Source: Cephalotus follicularis
Lineage: Eukaryota > Streptophyta > Magnoliopsida > Oxalidales > Cephalotaceae
NCBI GenBank assembly: GCA_001972305.1
Contig: BDDD01001639.1
Location: 186,001-250,000, forward strand
DNA: 64,000 nt
Direction: 5' to 3'
Shown here: positions 63,197 through 64,000 of the stretch, piece by piece
Position numbering within the stretch: position 1 is the stretch's first letter
How the letters are laid out: every line of letters begins with the position of its first letter
Position numbers and translations under genes: made by a program
Notes under the pieces: model-generated
Told to the model about the DNA's origin: nothing
Databases searched by the model: none
What the model saw: only the letters and a program-made list of their open reading frames with translations

Positions 63197-64000
63197 TTGG
63201 AAGAATGTCAAGCAGCATTCGACAAGTTGAAGGAATACCTGACTTCCCTTCCTTTGACATCAAAACCTAAGCATGGGGAGGACCTGTATTTGTACCTTGA
63301 GGTAACAATGGGTGCAGTGAGTGCAGTGCTTGTCAGAGAAGAGGAGAAAGTTCAACAACCAATATATTATGTCAGCAAAGCCTTGAACGATGCTGAGGGG
63401 AGGTATCCGGATGTAGAAAAATTTTCTTATGCTCTGATTATAGCAGTAAGGAAGTTGAGGTCGTACTTCCAAGCTCATACTATCAAGGTCATGTCCGACC
63501 AACCACTAAGACAAGTACTAGCCAAGCCAGAAGTCTCAGGAAGGCTAATCAAGTGGTCGATCGAATTAGGCGAGTATGATGTAAAGTTTGAAGCTAGATC
63601 AACAATAAAATCATAGGTCCTAGTCGATTTTGTAGGAGATCATACACTTACGGAGTGTATGGAAGAAGACACCTCTGAAGAAGAGAAGGGGTTATGGAAG
63701 TTGTCCATGGATGGCTCATCCTGCGTCACCGGAAGTGGAGTAGGACTGGTGTTACTAAGGCCAAATGGGTGAACCATAGAGTACGCTCTGAGATTCGGAT
63801 TCAAGGCCACAAACAATGAGGCTGAGTGAGAAGCTTTGATCGCCGGGCTGACAATAGAGAAGCATTTGGAGGTTCAAAAAATAGAAGCCTCCAGTGATTC
63901 TCAGCTAGTAGTTGGTTTAGTGAGTGGCGAGTACGAAGCTAGAGAAGATTCCATGGCTAAGTACTTAACATACTTTCAGAGTTTGAAGTTAGCCTTCCAA
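63197..64000 (+). pseudogene. Tat element 2 RNase H and second RNase H (partial)
   Basis: The first RNase H has LYLYLEVTMGAVSAVLVREE and YVSKALNDAEGRYPDVEKFS, and stops at 63614. The second follows with VDFVGDHTLTECMEED, WKLSMDGSSCV, FGFKATNNEAE and SSDSQLVVGLVSGEYE. Its acidic residues (D in MDGSS, E in NEAE, D in SDSQ) are kept despite stops at 63770 and 63827. It runs off the window. Confidence 0.85.

Larger units (their letters stand above)
56776..64000 (+). mobile_element. Tat-type Gypsy element 2 (plus strand), runs off the window
   Basis: The 5' LTR is 56776-57267 (TGATATGGG…GTGTCAACA, 492 bp). The primer site TTGGCGCTGTCTGTGGGAA is at 57269-57287. Gag follows at 57313, is split by solo LTR 5, and resumes at 60143. 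Protease, RT, RNase H and second RNase H follow in order to the window end, where the frame is still in the second RNase H. Integrase and the 3' LTR would lie beyond. Protein sequence is close to Tat element 1 (47575-51256), although the LTRs are clearly different, so these are two subfamilies. Many stops make it non-autonomous. Confidence 0.9.

Overview
The window is nuclear DNA from a flowering plant, very probably a eudicot. The evidence is spliced plant genes, a pentatricopeptide-repeat (PPR) remnant, Copia and Gypsy LTR retrotransposons with plant tRNA-Met primer sites (TGGTATCAGAGC), an L1-type LINE and miniature TRIM elements. The species cannot be named from the sequence alone. Almost everything is nested transposable elements; there are no bacterial genes, operons or CRISPR arrays.

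Layout. Bases 1-672 hold a decayed minus-strand coding fragment. A young Copia element (891-5829, TSD ATCTA) sits against a decayed PPR gene (5830-6673), and a 378-bp TRIM element (6190-6567, TSD GATGG) is inserted in that PPR gene. A conserved host gene with a GOLD-like C-terminus runs on the minus strand from 29590. Ten exons lie between 29590 and 26544, and an eleventh is at 7439-7513, so intron 10 is about 19 kb. That intron contains the 3' end, an LTR and the gag of a Gypsy chromovirus, a 3'-truncated LINE, a 3,991-bp solo LTR inside the LINE, an F-box gene fragment, and a second Copia element that itself carries a second TRIM copy.

Upstream of that gene (29995-52376) is a minus-strand Tat-type Gypsy element split by a solo LTR (30524-32758) and by a large SIRE/Maximus-type Copia element (33289-47449). 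The SIRE element contains two more solo LTRs (39128-40200 and 44255-47227). From 53323 come a third Tat LTR, an antisense accessory gene (54336-56671), and a plus-strand Tat element (56776 to beyond the window end) whose gag is split by a fifth solo LTR (57662-60137). All five solo LTRs have perfect 5-bp target-site duplications.

How the parts relate. No element here is clearly autonomous, because each coding region has stops, frameshifts or deletions. Three signals deserve most attention. First, a GCGTCGACGC-type palindrome is repeated in clusters inside several LTR families that otherwise look unrelated. Second, the antisense gene of the Tat elements begins with MARVKQTARQ, closely matching the histone H3 tail, in two separate copies, each behind an apparent 5'-UTR intron. 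Third, the host gene is interrupted by a 19-kb nest of elements yet has splice-consistent exons on both sides.
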